DNA of 64,000 nucleotides from Pseudarthrobacter sp. NamE2 (GCF_005796205.1 NZ_VAHN01000008.1:1-64000); one strand, 5' to 3'; counted from the first letter of the stretch, positions 34,814-44,011 are shown. Program-made: numbers and translations. The notes: generated from the letters alone by a model not told the origin.

Positions 34814-35518
34814 ATGGCAAGGAAATCGCTGGTGGGCGTTGTGGCCGATGAGTTGCTGGACCGCATCATCGAAGGGGAATTTCCGCCCGGTGCCACGGTT
34901 CCGGGTGAGCATGAACTAAGCGCCCGGCATGAAGTCAGCCGGATGACGGTCCGCGAAGCCATGAAGACCCTCCAGGCCCAGCAGATCCTGAGCGTGGAGC
35001 GCGGCCGGGGCACTTTCGTGAATCCTTTGAGCCGCTGGACGTCGCTGGAAGCCGTCCTGCGGGCAGCGTCAGAGGGGAAGAACGAAGCCGAAGCTTCCGT
35101 CCAGCTGATTGAACTCCGCCGGATGCTGGAGACGGGCGCCTGCGAGCTTGCCGCGGAACGCATCTCCGCGGAGGACACAAAGACGTTGTTCTCCTACATC
35201 TCAGCCATGAAGGCGGCCCACGGGGTCAACGATGTGGCAGCCTTCGTGGAGGCGGACCTGGCTTTCCACGACGTTATCCTGCGGGCCTCGGGAAACGTGT
35301 TTGTTTCCGTCCTGTTCGAGCCGCTCCACCGGGTTTTGGAGAAGCGCCGGACGGAGACGTCGGCAGTGCCGGAGATCCAGGAGCATGCCATCGGCCACCA
35401 CCAGAACATTGCGGACGCGTTGCAGTCCCGGGACGCGGCGCGGGCGCGGCAGGCCATGGACGCCCATATGCAGCAGACCCTGGACGACCTGAAGAACCTG
35501 GTGCTTCCGGCCAAGTAG
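34814..35518 (+). CDS. GntR-family regulator, FadR subfamily
   Basis: 234 residues from ATG at 34814 (MARKSLVGVVADELLD). An in-frame TTG at 34766 would add 16 residues, but it lies in the second operator-like site. The winged helix-turn-helix (about 5-70) contains PGEHELSARHEVSRMTVREAM. The all-alpha FCD ligand domain (about 90-225) contains ELRRMLETGACELAA and a metal-site-like HHQNIADAL. It is probably the repressor of the divergent kinase-dehydrogenase cluster, responding to a sugar acid. Confidence 0.9.
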   Translation: MARKSLVGVVADELLDRIIEGEFPPGATVPGEHELSARHEVSRMTVREAMKTLQAQQILSVERGRGTFVNPLSRWTSLEAVLRAASEGKNEAEASVQLIELRRMLETGACELAAERISAEDTKTLFSYISAMKAAHGVNDVAAFVEADLAFHDVILRASGNVFVSVLFEPLHRVLEKRRTETSAVPEIQEHAIGHHQNIADALQSRDAARARQAMDAHMQQTLDDLKNLVLPAK

Positions 35519-35650
35519 GGCTCCCCTCCCCAGGGAGTCTCTGCGATTGGAACTGGCGCCCCACTATCAGGGCTGGCCAGCCCCCGGTTGTCCTACTAGT
35601 CTTCAAGGACCGCCCGCAACCGGGAGCAACGACGACCACGAGGAGCGAAC

Positions 35651-35863
35651 TTGTCCAACCACACGTACAGCATTTCTGAAATTGTCGGCACGTCGGACCA
35701 GGGTGTGGATGACGCCGTCCGGAACGGAATCGCCAAGGCGTCCCAGACGCTGCGGAACCTCGACTGGTTCGAGGTGAAGGAGATCCGCGGGCACCTGGAA
35801 GAGGGCAGGATCGCGGACTGGCAGGTCACCATGAAGATTGGTTTCCGCCTCGAGGAACGCTAA
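35651..35863 (+). CDS. Dodecin family flavin-binding protein
   Basis: 70 residues, the full length of dodecins. The pattern SISEIVGTSDQGVDDAVRNG, then NLDWFEVKEIRGHLEEG with the flavin-stacking Trp, and WQVTMKIGFRLEE at the end are diagnostic. Dodecins assemble as dodecamers that store or buffer flavins. TTG start at 35651 behind AGGAG. It is monocistronic with its own terminator. Confidence 0.93.
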   Translation: MSNHTYSISEIVGTSDQGVDDAVRNGIAKASQTLRNLDWFEVKEIRGHLEEGRIADWQVTMKIGFRLEER

Positions 35864-35878
35864 GAGTACAGACTGACC

Positions 35879-35909
35879 CGCAGCCGGCATTCGAAGGACG
35901 CCGGCTGCG
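35879..35909. terminator. Hairpin terminator after dodecin
   Basis: Perfect 10-bp arms at 35879-35888 and 35900-35909 (CGCAGCCGGC and complement), 15 bp after the dodecin stop, between convergent genes. Confidence 0.7.
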
Positions 35910-35930
35910 AATCAGTTGTTTAGGAGGAAC

Positions 35931-36137
35931 CTAGTTCGCGGCTACGCGGCGCCGCCAAACGGTGGGAACGCCGTCGAACGTCGGGAACAGGTGTCCTTCG
36001 AAGAAGGACAGCACGGTGTGGGGATCGTGGTCCGGGCTCCAGAGCCCGGACACCGGGCAGTGCGAGCCGGTTGCCGTCGACGCGGGGCTGCCGGCGTTAC
36101 CTGCCTGGCGTTCCTTCATCAGGGCGATGCGTTTCAT
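35931..36137 (-). CDS. Small hypothetical protein with CPVSGLW motif
   Basis: 68 residues from ATG at 36137 (another ATG, at 36149, would add four). It begins basic (MKRIALMKERQAG). It has a single-Cys motif HCPVSGLWSPD, then a beta-like segment FFEGHLFPTFDGVPTVW and an Arg-rich end. The CP-x-SG-x-W plus aromatic pattern recalls small stress or toxin-associated proteins of other bacteria, but no family can be named. It is convergent with dodecin. Confidence 0.55.
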   Translation of the reverse strand: MKRIALMKERQAGNAGSPASTATGSHCPVSGLWSPDHDPHTVLSFFEGHLFPTFDGVPTVWRRRVAAN

Positions 36138-36260
36138 CTTTGAGACCATCCTTGGTGGGGTGCTTGTTCCTCAAGCCTAGGAACGGCTGCGGCCTGCACC
36201 AATAGGCGGCTGGCCAGAATCACGCCGCCCTTCTGGACAGATGTACAGAAGGAAAAAGCT

Positions 36261-37178
36261 TCAGTTTGCCCCGGCCTGGTCGGCATTGGTGGAGGAGTCG
36301 GCGGCTTCCACATCAAGCGTGCCTGCGTGCCCAGGCACGGCGTTCAAGGCAAGCAGCGCCAGCGCGTCCGACGACGGCGTGCCGGGCCGGGCGGAATAGA
36401 ACCGGAGCGTCTGGTCGGGGTCGTCCGGCAGGGCAAGGGTTTCAAAGTTCAGCTCCAGGTCTCCGACGGCCGGATGGTGCAGGCGCACGGTTCCGGCCGA
36501 GCGGGTTGCCACCCGGTGCCCCGCCCACCACTGGCGAAAATGCTCACTGTGCACGGCAAGCTCGCCCACCAGCTGGTTGGCCTGCGCGTCATTGGGGTGC
36601 CGTCCCACGTCCAGCCGCAGGGCGCCGGCGGCTTCGGCAGCCACGGTCTTCCAGTCGCGGAACAAGCCGCGGGCTGCCGGATCCAGGATCAGCCAGCGGG
36701 TGAAATTGCGCTCGGCCGCCGGAAGGGCCGCGAAATCGGCAAAAAGCAGGCGGGCCATCCGGTTGGTCGCGAGCACATCGCTGCGCCGTCCCAGCAACAT
36801 CGCGGGCACATCCCCTACAGCCTCGAGCAGGTGGGACAGCGCCGGCCGGACCCCCTGCGCAGCCGGGGCGCCAACGCGTGGGTTACCGGCACAGTTCTCC
36901 AGCAAGTTCAGCATGTGCGCGTGTTCCGTGCTGTCCAGCCGCAGTGCCCGCGAGACTGCTTCGAGGACCGTCCGGGACGGATGGATATTCCTGCCCTGTT
37001 CCAGCCGTACATAGTAGTCCGTGCTGACGCCGGCCAGCCGGGCCACCTCCTCACGGCGAAGCCCGGGAACCCTGCGGGCCCCGCTGGTAGGGCCGGAGCC
37101 GGCGTCTTCCGGACTCAACCGGGACCGCATGGCTTTGAGGAATTTTCCGAACTCGGCACTTTGACCCATGGTGACCAT
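36261..37178 (-). CDS. Helix-turn-helix regulator with MmyB-like ligand domain
   Basis: 305 residues. An N-terminal XRE-type HTH (about 38-85) contains RRVPGLRREEVARLAGVSTDYYVRLE split over the recognition helix. A PAS-like MmyB domain follows, with ATNRMARLLF and RFYSARPGTPS. Family members in Actinobacteria often repress adjacent oxidoreductase genes and bind a small lipid-like ligand. It is divergent (191 bp) from an aldo/keto reductase gene, its likely target. Confidence 0.88.
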   Translation of the reverse strand: MVTMGQSAEFGKFLKAMRSRLSPEDAGSGPTSGARRVPGLRREEVARLAGVSTDYYVRLEQGRNIHPSRTVLEAVSRALRLDSTEHAHMLNLLENCAGNPRVGAPAAQGVRPALSHLLEAVGDVPAMLLGRRSDVLATNRMARLLFADFAALPAAERNFTRWLILDPAARGLFRDWKTVAAEAAGALRLDVGRHPNDAQANQLVGELAVHSEHFRQWWAGHRVATRSAGTVRLHHPAVGDLELNFETLALPDDPDQTLRFYSARPGTPSSDALALLALNAVPGHAGTLDVEAADSSTNADQAGAN

Positions 37179-37297
37179 TGTGCACGGCCCGCGCTGCCCC
37201 TTCTACAACGAAGGTAGGACTGGCAGTCCTAGGAAAAAGAAGATCAGCCTTACTTACTGACGCGGGACGAAAAAGTGCATAGGCTCAATACCGAGCC

Positions 37298-37310
37298 AGC
37301 GGAAACCGCT
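37298..37310. promoter_or_regulatory. Inverted repeat in the regulator/AKR divergent region
   Basis: AGCGG-AAA-CCGCT: 5-bp arms around 3 nt, 60 bp upstream of the aldo/keto reductase ATG. It is short enough to occur by chance. It is noted as a possible operator for the MmyB-type regulator. Confidence 0.25.
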
Positions 37311-37369
37311 TTCTCCCGCTCGCGCCAACGACACCCATCCCAGCACCAGCACACCGCAAGGAGCTTCCC

Positions 37370-38191
37370 ATGTCAGAGCTGACACTGAACAACGGCGTCA
37401 CCATCCCGCAGCTTGGCTTTGGTGTTTTCCAGGTCCCGCCCGAAGACACGCAGCGGATCGTCGAGGACGCCTTCGAAGCCGGATACCGCCACATCGACAC
37501 CGCCGCCGCTTACCGGAACGAGGCCGGCGTTGGTGCCGCCATCGCGGCCACGGGCATCCCGCGCGAGGACATCTTCGTCACCACCAAGCTCCGCAACGGC
37601 GAACAGGGCCGGGCACAGGAGGCATTCCAGAACAGCCGGAAGGCCCTTGGACTGGACTACGTGGACCTGTACCTGATCCACTGGCCCGTTCCGTCCCAGG
37701 GCCTGTACGTCCAGGCCTGGAAGGAAATGGAAAGGCTGTACGAAAACAACCAGATCCGCGCCATTGGCATCTCGAACTTCCTGGCGGACCACGTCGATAC
37801 GCTGCTTGAGTCCGCGGAGATTGTCCCGGCCGTCAACCAGATCGAACTCCACCCCAGCTACCAGCAGGCGGACCTCGCCAAGAAGTGCCGCAACGCCGGC
37901 ATCGAGGTGGAGGCCTACAGCCCGCTGGGGCGCGGCGCGGACCTGGACGGAGACGCCGTCACCGCCATCGCCAGCGCCCACGGCGCAACTACCGCCCAGG
38001 TGGTGCTCGCATGGCATCTGGCCCAGGGCAACATTGTCATTCCCAAGTCGGTAAACCCCCAGCGCATCCGGGAAAACTTCGCGGCGTCCTCCCTCACCCT
38101 GTCCGGGGACGAGCTTGCGGCCATCACGGCGCTCGAGTCTGGCGCCCGCCTGGGCTCCGATCCCGCCGTCGCATCCTTTTCGCAGATGTAG
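37370..38191 (+). CDS. Aldo/keto reductase (2,5-diketogluconate reductase type)
   Basis: 273 residues, TIM-barrel AKR5-like. The catalytic tetrad is visible as D43 and Y48 in GYRHIDTAAAYRNE, the lysine in FVTTKLRN and the histidine in LYLIHWP. C-terminal NADPH contacts are IVIPKSVNPQRIREN. It would reduce aldehydes or keto-sugars with NADPH in the cytoplasm. First of three consecutive oxidoreductase genes, divergent from a MmyB-type regulator. AAGGAG site before the ATG. Confidence 0.92.
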   Translation: MSELTLNNGVTIPQLGFGVFQVPPEDTQRIVEDAFEAGYRHIDTAAAYRNEAGVGAAIAATGIPREDIFVTTKLRNGEQGRAQEAFQNSRKALGLDYVDLYLIHWPVPSQGLYVQAWKEMERLYENNQIRAIGISNFLADHVDTLLESAEIVPAVNQIELHPSYQQADLAKKCRNAGIEVEAYSPLGRGADLDGDAVTAIASAHGATTAQVVLAWHLAQGNIVIPKSVNPQRIRENFAASSLTLSGDELAAITALESGARLGSDPAVASFSQM

Positions 38192-38221
38192 GTCCGGACC
38201 ACCACCGAAAGGATCACTTCC

Positions 38222-39193
38222 ATGCAGTACACCCATCTGGGCCGCTCCGGCCTGAAGGTTTCGCGCCTTTGTTTGGGCACCATGAACTTCGGGCCGCAGA
38301 CCGAGGAAGCAGATGCGCACAGCATCATGGACTCGGCCCACGAGAACGGCATCAACTTCTTCGATACCGCCAACGTCTACGGCGGCGCCGGGCACCGCGG
38401 CTGGACCGAGGAAATCATCGGCCGCTGGTTCGCCAAGGGCGGCGAGCGCCGGGAACACACCGTGCTGGCTACCAAGCTCTACGGCACCATGACGGACCGG
38501 CCCAACGAATCCAGGCTGTCCGCCCTCAACATCCGGCGTGCCCTGGATGCGAGCCTCAAGCGGCTGCAGACGGACTACATCGACGTCTACCAGTTCCACC
38601 ACATCGACCGGAACACGCCGTGGGACGAAATTTGGCAGGCCATCGAGGTAGCCGTCCAGCAGGGCAAGATCCTGTACTCCGGCAGCAGCAACTTCGCCGG
38701 CTGGCACATCGCGCAGGCGCAGGAGGCCGCCCGCCGCCGGAACTACACCGGCCTGGTCAGCGAGCAGTCCATTTACAACCTGTTCATGCGGCAGGTGGAG
38801 CTGGAAGTCATTCCCGCCGCGCAGGACTACGGCCTGGGCCTCATCCCGTGGTCGCCGCTGCAGGGCGGCCTCCTGGGCGGCGTGCTCAAAAAGGAGCGCG
38901 ACGGTGTCCGGCGCACCGAGGGGCGCGCGGCCGAGACACTGAAGAAGCACGAAGACCAGATCCGCCAGTACGAGGACTTTGCCGACGAGCTGGGCCAGGA
39001 GCCCGGCGACATTGCCTTGGCCTGGCTGCTGCACCAGCCCGCGGTCACCGCACCGATCGTCGGTCCACGCACCCAGGAACAGCTCGATGCCGCCATCCGG
39101 GCCCTTGACGTCACCCTCGACGAAGACGCCCTCAAGCGGCTGGATGACATCTTCCCGGGACATCGCACCGCCCCGGAAGACTACGCGTGGTAA
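38222..39193 (+). CDS. Aldo/keto reductase (YajO/Kv-beta-like)
   Basis: 323 residues, a different AKR branch from its neighbour. LCLGTMNFG at the N-terminus, catalytic region NGINFFDTANVYGG, TVLATKLYG, and YQFHHIDRNTPWDEIW. C-terminal cofactor contacts are PIVGPRTQEQLD. It starts 30 bp after the first AKR behind GAAAGGA. Its last 7 bp overlap the next gene, so the three form a transcription unit. Confidence 0.92.
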   Translation: MQYTHLGRSGLKVSRLCLGTMNFGPQTEEADAHSIMDSAHENGINFFDTANVYGGAGHRGWTEEIIGRWFAKGGERREHTVLATKLYGTMTDRPNESRLSALNIRRALDASLKRLQTDYIDVYQFHHIDRNTPWDEIWQAIEVAVQQGKILYSGSSNFAGWHIAQAQEAARRRNYTGLVSEQSIYNLFMRQVELEVIPAAQDYGLGLIPWSPLQGGLLGGVLKKERDGVRRTEGRAAETLKKHEDQIRQYEDFADELGQEPGDIALAWLLHQPAVTAPIVGPRTQEQLDAAIRALDVTLDEDALKRLDDIFPGHRTAPEDYAW

Positions 39194-40215
39194 CCCCACT
39201 TCCCGCAGCAGCCGACACGGTGTCGCCGAGAAGCATCCTCTTCATCGGCGGCACCGGGGTGATCAGCACGGCGGCGGCTGAACGGGCCGTCGCGCTGGGC
39301 CACCGACTGACCATCCTCAACCGGGGCCGGTCCACAAGGCCGGTCCCCGAAGGGGCCGAGGTCCTGCAGGCCGACGTCCGGGACACAGCCTCCGTCCGCA
39401 AGGTACTGGATGGCCGCAGATTCGACGCCGTCGCCGACTTCATTGCCTACACTCCGGACCAGGCGCAGGCCAGCATGGACCTGTTCCGGGACAGGACCGG
39501 ACAGTACGTGTTCATCAGTTCCGCGTCGGCGTACCAGAAACCGCCCATGCGGCTGCCGATCCGGGAGTCCACGCCGCTGAAAAACCCCTTTTGGGAATAC
39601 TCGCGGAACAAAATAGCCTGCGAGGAACTGCTGTTCCGCGCCTACCGGGACACCGACTTTCCACTGACGGTGGTGCGGCCGTCCCACACCTACGACCGGA
39701 CCAAGATCGCCATGGCTGGCGGATGGACGGACATTCACCGGATGCGTTCCGGCCTGCCCGTGATGGTGCACGGCGACGGCACCTCCCTTTGGACGCTCAC
39801 GCACAGCCGGGACTTCGCCAAAGCCTTCGTGGGGCTGCTGGGCCGGCCCCACGCAGTCGGCGAAAGCTACACCATCACCTCGGACGAGTATCTGCCGTGG
39901 AACCAGATCTACCAGCTCTTTGCGCGGGCAGCCGGAGTTGCGGAGCCTGAGCTCGTGCATGTCGCCTCGGAAACCATTGCCGCTTCCAACCCGGAACTCG
40001 GGGCCAACCTGCTGGGCGACCGCTCCCACTCGGTGGTCTTCGACAACTCCAAGATCAAGTCCCTCGTCCCGGACTACACCGCCACGATTCCTTTCGCCGA
40101 CGGCGCCCGGGAAATCGTGCAGTGGTACGACGCCAACCCGGACCTGAAGACAGTCGACGAAAGCTACATGCAGCTTTCGGACAAGCTCACCAGCTGGGCT
40201 CGCCGGGGGGCGTGA
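39187..40215 (+). CDS. NAD-dependent epimerase/dehydratase family protein
   Basis: 342 residues, extended SDR. N-terminal LFIGGTGVISTAAAERAVALG binds NAD(P), then LNRGRSTRPV, and FISSASAYQKPP in place of the usual catalytic Ser stretch. The middle EYSRNKIACEELLF carries a YxxxK-like arrangement (YSRNK). It starts with GTG overlapping the second AKR by 7 bp. It resembles nucleoside-sugar epimerase or isoflavone-reductase-like proteins. The substrate is unknown. Confidence 0.85.
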   Translation: MVTPLPAAADTVSPRSILFIGGTGVISTAAAERAVALGHRLTILNRGRSTRPVPEGAEVLQADVRDTASVRKVLDGRRFDAVADFIAYTPDQAQASMDLFRDRTGQYVFISSASAYQKPPMRLPIRESTPLKNPFWEYSRNKIACEELLFRAYRDTDFPLTVVRPSHTYDRTKIAMAGGWTDIHRMRSGLPVMVHGDGTSLWTLTHSRDFAKAFVGLLGRPHAVGESYTITSDEYLPWNQIYQLFARAAGVAEPELVHVASETIAASNPELGANLLGDRSHSVVFDNSKIKSLVPDYTATIPFADGAREIVQWYDANPDLKTVDESYMQLSDKLTSWARRGA

Positions 40216-40279
40216 CCGCTCGTCAGTGCACAGACCGCAGGTGACCCCGACGGCCTGCCGCCTCTCGAAACGCTGGAAC

Positions 40280-40317
40280 GGTGCGGGGATGCTGATCCTG
40301 GTCAGCGTCCCCGCACC
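40280..40317 (+). terminator. Hairpin terminator after the epimerase gene
   Basis: 16-bp arms (40280-40295 and 40302-40317) with one G-T type mismatch and a 6-nt loop, 64 bp after the epimerase stop. Confidence 0.75.
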
Positions 40318-40422
40318 ATTCCGGTGTCTCCAGCAAAGCAGCCGTTTACAGCGTTCTCAATAGCGTGACTTCGCCTTGCCCGCAAGGCTTGTTTTCGATG
40401 CACCCCCGCACCTAGATTACTG

Positions 40423-40436
40423 GGGAAGCGTTTTCC
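40423..40436. promoter_or_regulatory. Possible LacI-type operator before the rhamnogalacturonan lyase
   Basis: GGGAAGCGTTTTCC has a central CG and 5 of 7 symmetric pairs, 26 bp upstream of the lyase ATG. It resembles LacI-family operators but is less exact than the sites at 5003 and 49215. Confidence 0.4.
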
Positions 40437-40462
40437 GGCTCCGAAATTGAAAGGATTCACTG

Positions 40463-43021
40463 ATGAATCCCTCCAGCACCCCTGTGCGTCTTTTGTCCGT
40501 TGCGGCCGTCGGCCTGGCACTAACGGTGGGCTGCCTCGCCGCGCCTGCATCCGCCGTCGGGCCCTCCCCCAAGCCCGGCACCCCGGGCATCCAGCTCGAC
40601 CACCTGGACCGCGGACTCGTGGCCGCCGGAACGTCCGAGGGCGTCTTCCTCAGCTGGCGCCTGCTCGGCCACCAGGCCACCGGCTCCTCGGCCACAGGCC
40701 TGACCGGCACCGACTTCAATGTGTACCGCGACGGCCGGAAGCTGGCCACCGTCACGGACAGCACCAACTATTTGGACACCGCCGGAACGGCAACGTCCAA
40801 ATACACGGTGCGCGCCGTCGTCGGAGGCGTGGAGCTGGACGAAAGCGCCGCGGCCACCTCTTGGGGCGGAAACTTCAAGGACATTCCGTTGAAGAAGCCG
40901 GCCGACGGCGTCACCCCCGCCGGCCAGGCCTACACCTACAACGCCAATGACGCGTCCGTGGCCGATGTGGACGGCGACGGCCAGTACGAGTTCATCGTGA
41001 AGTGGGATCCGAACAACTCCAAGGACGTCTCGCAGGTGGGCTACACCGGCAACACCTATGTGGACACGTACAAGGCCGACGGCACGCTCCTGCACCGCAT
41101 CGACCTTGGCGTGAACATTCGCTCCGGCGCCCACTACACCCAGCTGGTGGTCAACGACTTCGACGGCGACGGCCGGGCAGAGATGATGATGAAGACGGCG
41201 CCGGGGACCAAAACCACGAACTACAACGCGGACGGCAGCCCTGCGTCCAGCGCGTTCATCACCCTGCTGCAATCCGATATTGACGCCGGCTACGCGAACA
41301 CGGACGACTACCGGATGAGCGCGTCCGACTACTACCGGCACATGGTAAAGACGTTCCAGGGCTGGACGGAGCATCCCGAGGTGAAGGCAGGCAACTGGCC
41401 CGCCACGCTGGAGGAAGCCTTCGGTCTCGCGCCCAAGTACCAGTACCCGCTGTCCCAGGCCGACGCCGAGGCGCTGACCGACTACTTCATGGACGTCTAT
41501 GCCCCCTCCCGGAGCGCACGGAACAACCTGCGCGCCTTCGAAGGCTTCATCCTCTCCGGCCCCGAATACCTCACAGTCTTCGACGGCGCCACCGGCAAGG
41601 AGCTGAAAACGGTCGCCTACGAGCCGGGCCGGCACGACGACGGCCTGATGTGGGGCGACTACGCGATGTCCCGCATCGAGCCGGGCAACCGCGTAGACCG
41701 CTTCCTCGCGGGCGTCGCCTACCTTGACGGCCGGAAACCCGCTGCGGTGTTCGCGCGCGGCTACTACACCCGTACCACCCTGGTGACGTACACCTGGGAC
41801 GGCACCAGTCTCTCCCCCGTCTGGAACCTGGACTCGGGCTGGACGCCCATGACCAATCCGTTCAACGACTCGCCCCACGGCCGTGACGGCACGGATCCGG
41901 AGTTCGGCAAGCTAACAACGCAGGGCTTCCACTCCCTCAGTGCCTCGGACGTGGATGGCGACGGCAAGCAGGAGATCGTTTACGGCTCGGCCACAATCGA
42001 CGACGACGGGTCCCTCCTCTACAGCTCGTTCGGCACCCTGCCGCCAGGAAGCGCCGCACCCGGCACCGAGGCGCGGCTGGGACACGGGGACGCGATGCAC
42101 GTGACGGACATCGATCCGGCCCGTCCGGGCAAGGAAATCTTCACGGTGCATGAGGGTGCAACATTTGCCCCATACGGCTACGCCATGCGGGATGCCGCCA
42201 CCGGTGAAGTCCTGTTCGGTGCCTACTCCGGCAGGGACACCGGCCGCGGCATGATCGGTGATGTGGATCCCGCGGTGCCCGGCATCGAGAGCTGGGCCAT
42301 CGGCATGCAGTCCGCTGACGGCCGCAAGCTCTCCACCTCCACGCCCGGCACCAACATGAGCATCAAGTGGGCCGCTGACCTGACCACCCAGGTCATCAAC
42401 GGCTCCGGGGAACAGGCGCCCACCATCGACGACTGGAAGCGTGGCCGCCTGCTCACCGCCGAAGGCACGCGCACCAACAACGGCACCAAGGGCAACCCCA
42501 GCCTGGTGGCGGACGTTGTGGGTGACTGGCGCGAGGAGATGCTGGTCCGGACCGCGGACAGCTCCGCCCTGCGCATGTACATGAGCACCGAGGTCACCAG
42601 GCACAAGCTCTACACGCTGATGCACGACCCGCAGTACCGCGCGGAAGTGGCCCGGCAGAACACCGCGTACAACCAGCCGTCCTACACAGACTTCTACCTT
42701 GCCTCGGACATGGAGTTCAGTGATGTCCCGCTGCGGGCCGCCTGGCTCCCGGGCAGCGTCAAAGCGTTGCAGCACGTCCTGGAGGACCTTGTGGAGTCCG
42801 GGGACGTAGCCGGGCCTGTCGCAAGCCAGCTCGAAGCCAACATCCAGCAGGCAGCCAAGGCCGTGGAGGACGGCGACGCCGGAAAGGCCGCGCGGACCAT
42901 CCAGCGCTTTGTGGACTTCCTGTCCCAGCGGAAGAGGCCGGACCAGGTATCGGACACCGCGCGCGTGGTGCTGAACCACAACGCGGACAATATTCTCCGG
43001 GCCTTCAAGGGCCAGGACTGA
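40463..43021 (+). CDS. Secreted rhamnogalacturonan endolyase, PL11 family
   Basis: 852 residues. A signal peptide (about 1-33) has a hydrophobic core and an ASA-V type cleavage site. An FN3-like segment (about 35-140) precedes the beta-propeller, which has calcium-type DVDGDGQYEF, DFDGDGRAEM and DVDGDGKQEI loops. This matches PL11 lyases such as YesW, which cleave rhamnogalacturonan I of pectin outside the cell. The last about 90 residues form an alpha-helical FIVAR-like extension (SVKALQHVLEDLVESGDV). No import system for the products is adjacent. Confidence 0.92.
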   Translation: MNPSSTPVRLLSVAAVGLALTVGCLAAPASAVGPSPKPGTPGIQLDHLDRGLVAAGTSEGVFLSWRLLGHQATGSSATGLTGTDFNVYRDGRKLATVTDSTNYLDTAGTATSKYTVRAVVGGVELDESAAATSWGGNFKDIPLKKPADGVTPAGQAYTYNANDASVADVDGDGQYEFIVKWDPNNSKDVSQVGYTGNTYVDTYKADGTLLHRIDLGVNIRSGAHYTQLVVNDFDGDGRAEMMMKTAPGTKTTNYNADGSPASSAFITLLQSDIDAGYANTDDYRMSASDYYRHMVKTFQGWTEHPEVKAGNWPATLEEAFGLAPKYQYPLSQADAEALTDYFMDVYAPSRSARNNLRAFEGFILSGPEYLTVFDGATGKELKTVAYEPGRHDDGLMWGDYAMSRIEPGNRVDRFLAGVAYLDGRKPAAVFARGYYTRTTLVTYTWDGTSLSPVWNLDSGWTPMTNPFNDSPHGRDGTDPEFGKLTTQGFHSLSASDVDGDGKQEIVYGSATIDDDGSLLYSSFGTLPPGSAAPGTEARLGHGDAMHVTDIDPARPGKEIFTVHEGATFAPYGYAMRDAATGEVLFGAYSGRDTGRGMIGDVDPAVPGIESWAIGMQSADGRKLSTSTPGTNMSIKWAADLTTQVINGSGEQAPTIDDWKRGRLLTAEGTRTNNGTKGNPSLVADVVGDWREEMLVRTADSSALRMYMSTEVTRHKLYTLMHDPQYRAEVARQNTAYNQPSYTDFYLASDMEFSDVPLRAAWLPGSVKALQHVLEDLVESGDVAGPVASQLEANIQQAAKAVEDGDAGKAARTIQRFVDFLSQRKRPDQVSDTARVVLNHNADNILRAFKGQD

Positions 43022-43044
43022 CAACGACAGGGGAGACTGGTGGG

Positions 43045-43878
43045 ATGACACTTGCACCGCTCATCAAACTCAATGACGGCTACTCCATCCCGCAGGTAGG
43101 TCTTGGCACCTGGCCGCTGGACGACGACCAGGCCGCTGCCGCCGTCGTCCAGGCTGTGGAAGCCGGGTACCGGCACATCGACACTGCTGTGAGGTACGGC
43201 AACGAGAAAGGCGTCGGTAATGGTATCCAGGCCTGCGGCGTGGACCGGAGCGAACTGTTCATCACCACCAAGGTGGACGGCGAGCACCAGGGCAACGACC
43301 GTGCTGTGGAAGGCCTTGATGGCTCATTGACGCGGATGGGGCTGGATTACGTGGATCTGCTCCTGATCCATTGGCCCTTGCCCGCGCGGGATGAGTACAT
43401 CTCCACCTGGAAGACGTTCGAGCGGCTCCAGGCGGAGGGCAGGGTGCGCTCCATCGGGGTGTCGAATTTCAAGCCGGCGCATCTGGAACGGTTGATGACG
43501 GAGACTGACGTGGTTCCCGCGGTCAACCAAATCCAGCTGACCCCCGCTGTCACCCGGACCGAGGAACGGGAATTCCATGAGAAGCACGGTATTGTCACGG
43601 AGTCCTATTCACCGCTCGGAGGTTCCGGAGCAAGCCTGCTGGGCGCTCCCATCCTGGCCCAGCTGGCCGAAAAGCATGGAAAAACTCCCGGCCAGCTGGT
43701 CCTGCGGTGGCACGTTCAGCAGGGATTTGTAACAATTCCGAAAACGGCAAATCCGGAGCGGATGAGGGAGAACCTGGACATCTTCGATTTCGCCCTGGAT
43801 CCGCAGGATCTCGCGGAACTGGCGATCCTGGACGAGGGTCCGGGAGCGGGCAATGACTCGGATGTCACCGGACACTAA
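43045..43878 (+). CDS. Aldo/keto reductase (2,5-diketogluconate reductase type)
   Basis: 277 residues. Tetrad regions are GYRHIDTAVRYGNE, FITTKVDGEHQG and LLLIHWPLPARDE, with FVTIPKTANPERMREN binding NADPH. It is closest in pattern to the AKR at 37370, which suggests the same subfamily. It begins 23 bp after the lyase stop with an AGGGGAGA site, so it is probably co-transcribed with it. It may reduce an uronate product, which is inference. Confidence 0.9.
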   Translation: MTLAPLIKLNDGYSIPQVGLGTWPLDDDQAAAAVVQAVEAGYRHIDTAVRYGNEKGVGNGIQACGVDRSELFITTKVDGEHQGNDRAVEGLDGSLTRMGLDYVDLLLIHWPLPARDEYISTWKTFERLQAEGRVRSIGVSNFKPAHLERLMTETDVVPAVNQIQLTPAVTRTEEREFHEKHGIVTESYSPLGGSGASLLGAPILAQLAEKHGKTPGQLVLRWHVQQGFVTIPKTANPERMRENLDIFDFALDPQDLAELAILDEGPGAGNDSDVTGH

Positions 43879-43927
43879 AACAGCCCTGAAATGCTCTTTT
43901 TCCTGCCACCGGGGTTGGCAAACAGAT

Positions 43928-43943
43928 AGTAAGCATGATTACT
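43928..43943. promoter_or_regulatory. AGTAAGCATGATTACT palindromic box (copy 3)
   Basis: A 16-bp palindrome with 7 of 8 pairs matching, 68 bp upstream of the YeaQ-type gene. A second leader hairpin has perfect 8-bp arms at 43964-43971 and 43975-43982. Confidence 0.55.
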
Positions 43944-44011
43944 ATTGAGCGGAAGGATGAAGTGCCTCCGGAATCCGGAGGCGTCCTTTACTTAGTAAGA
44001 GGAGCGAAAAA

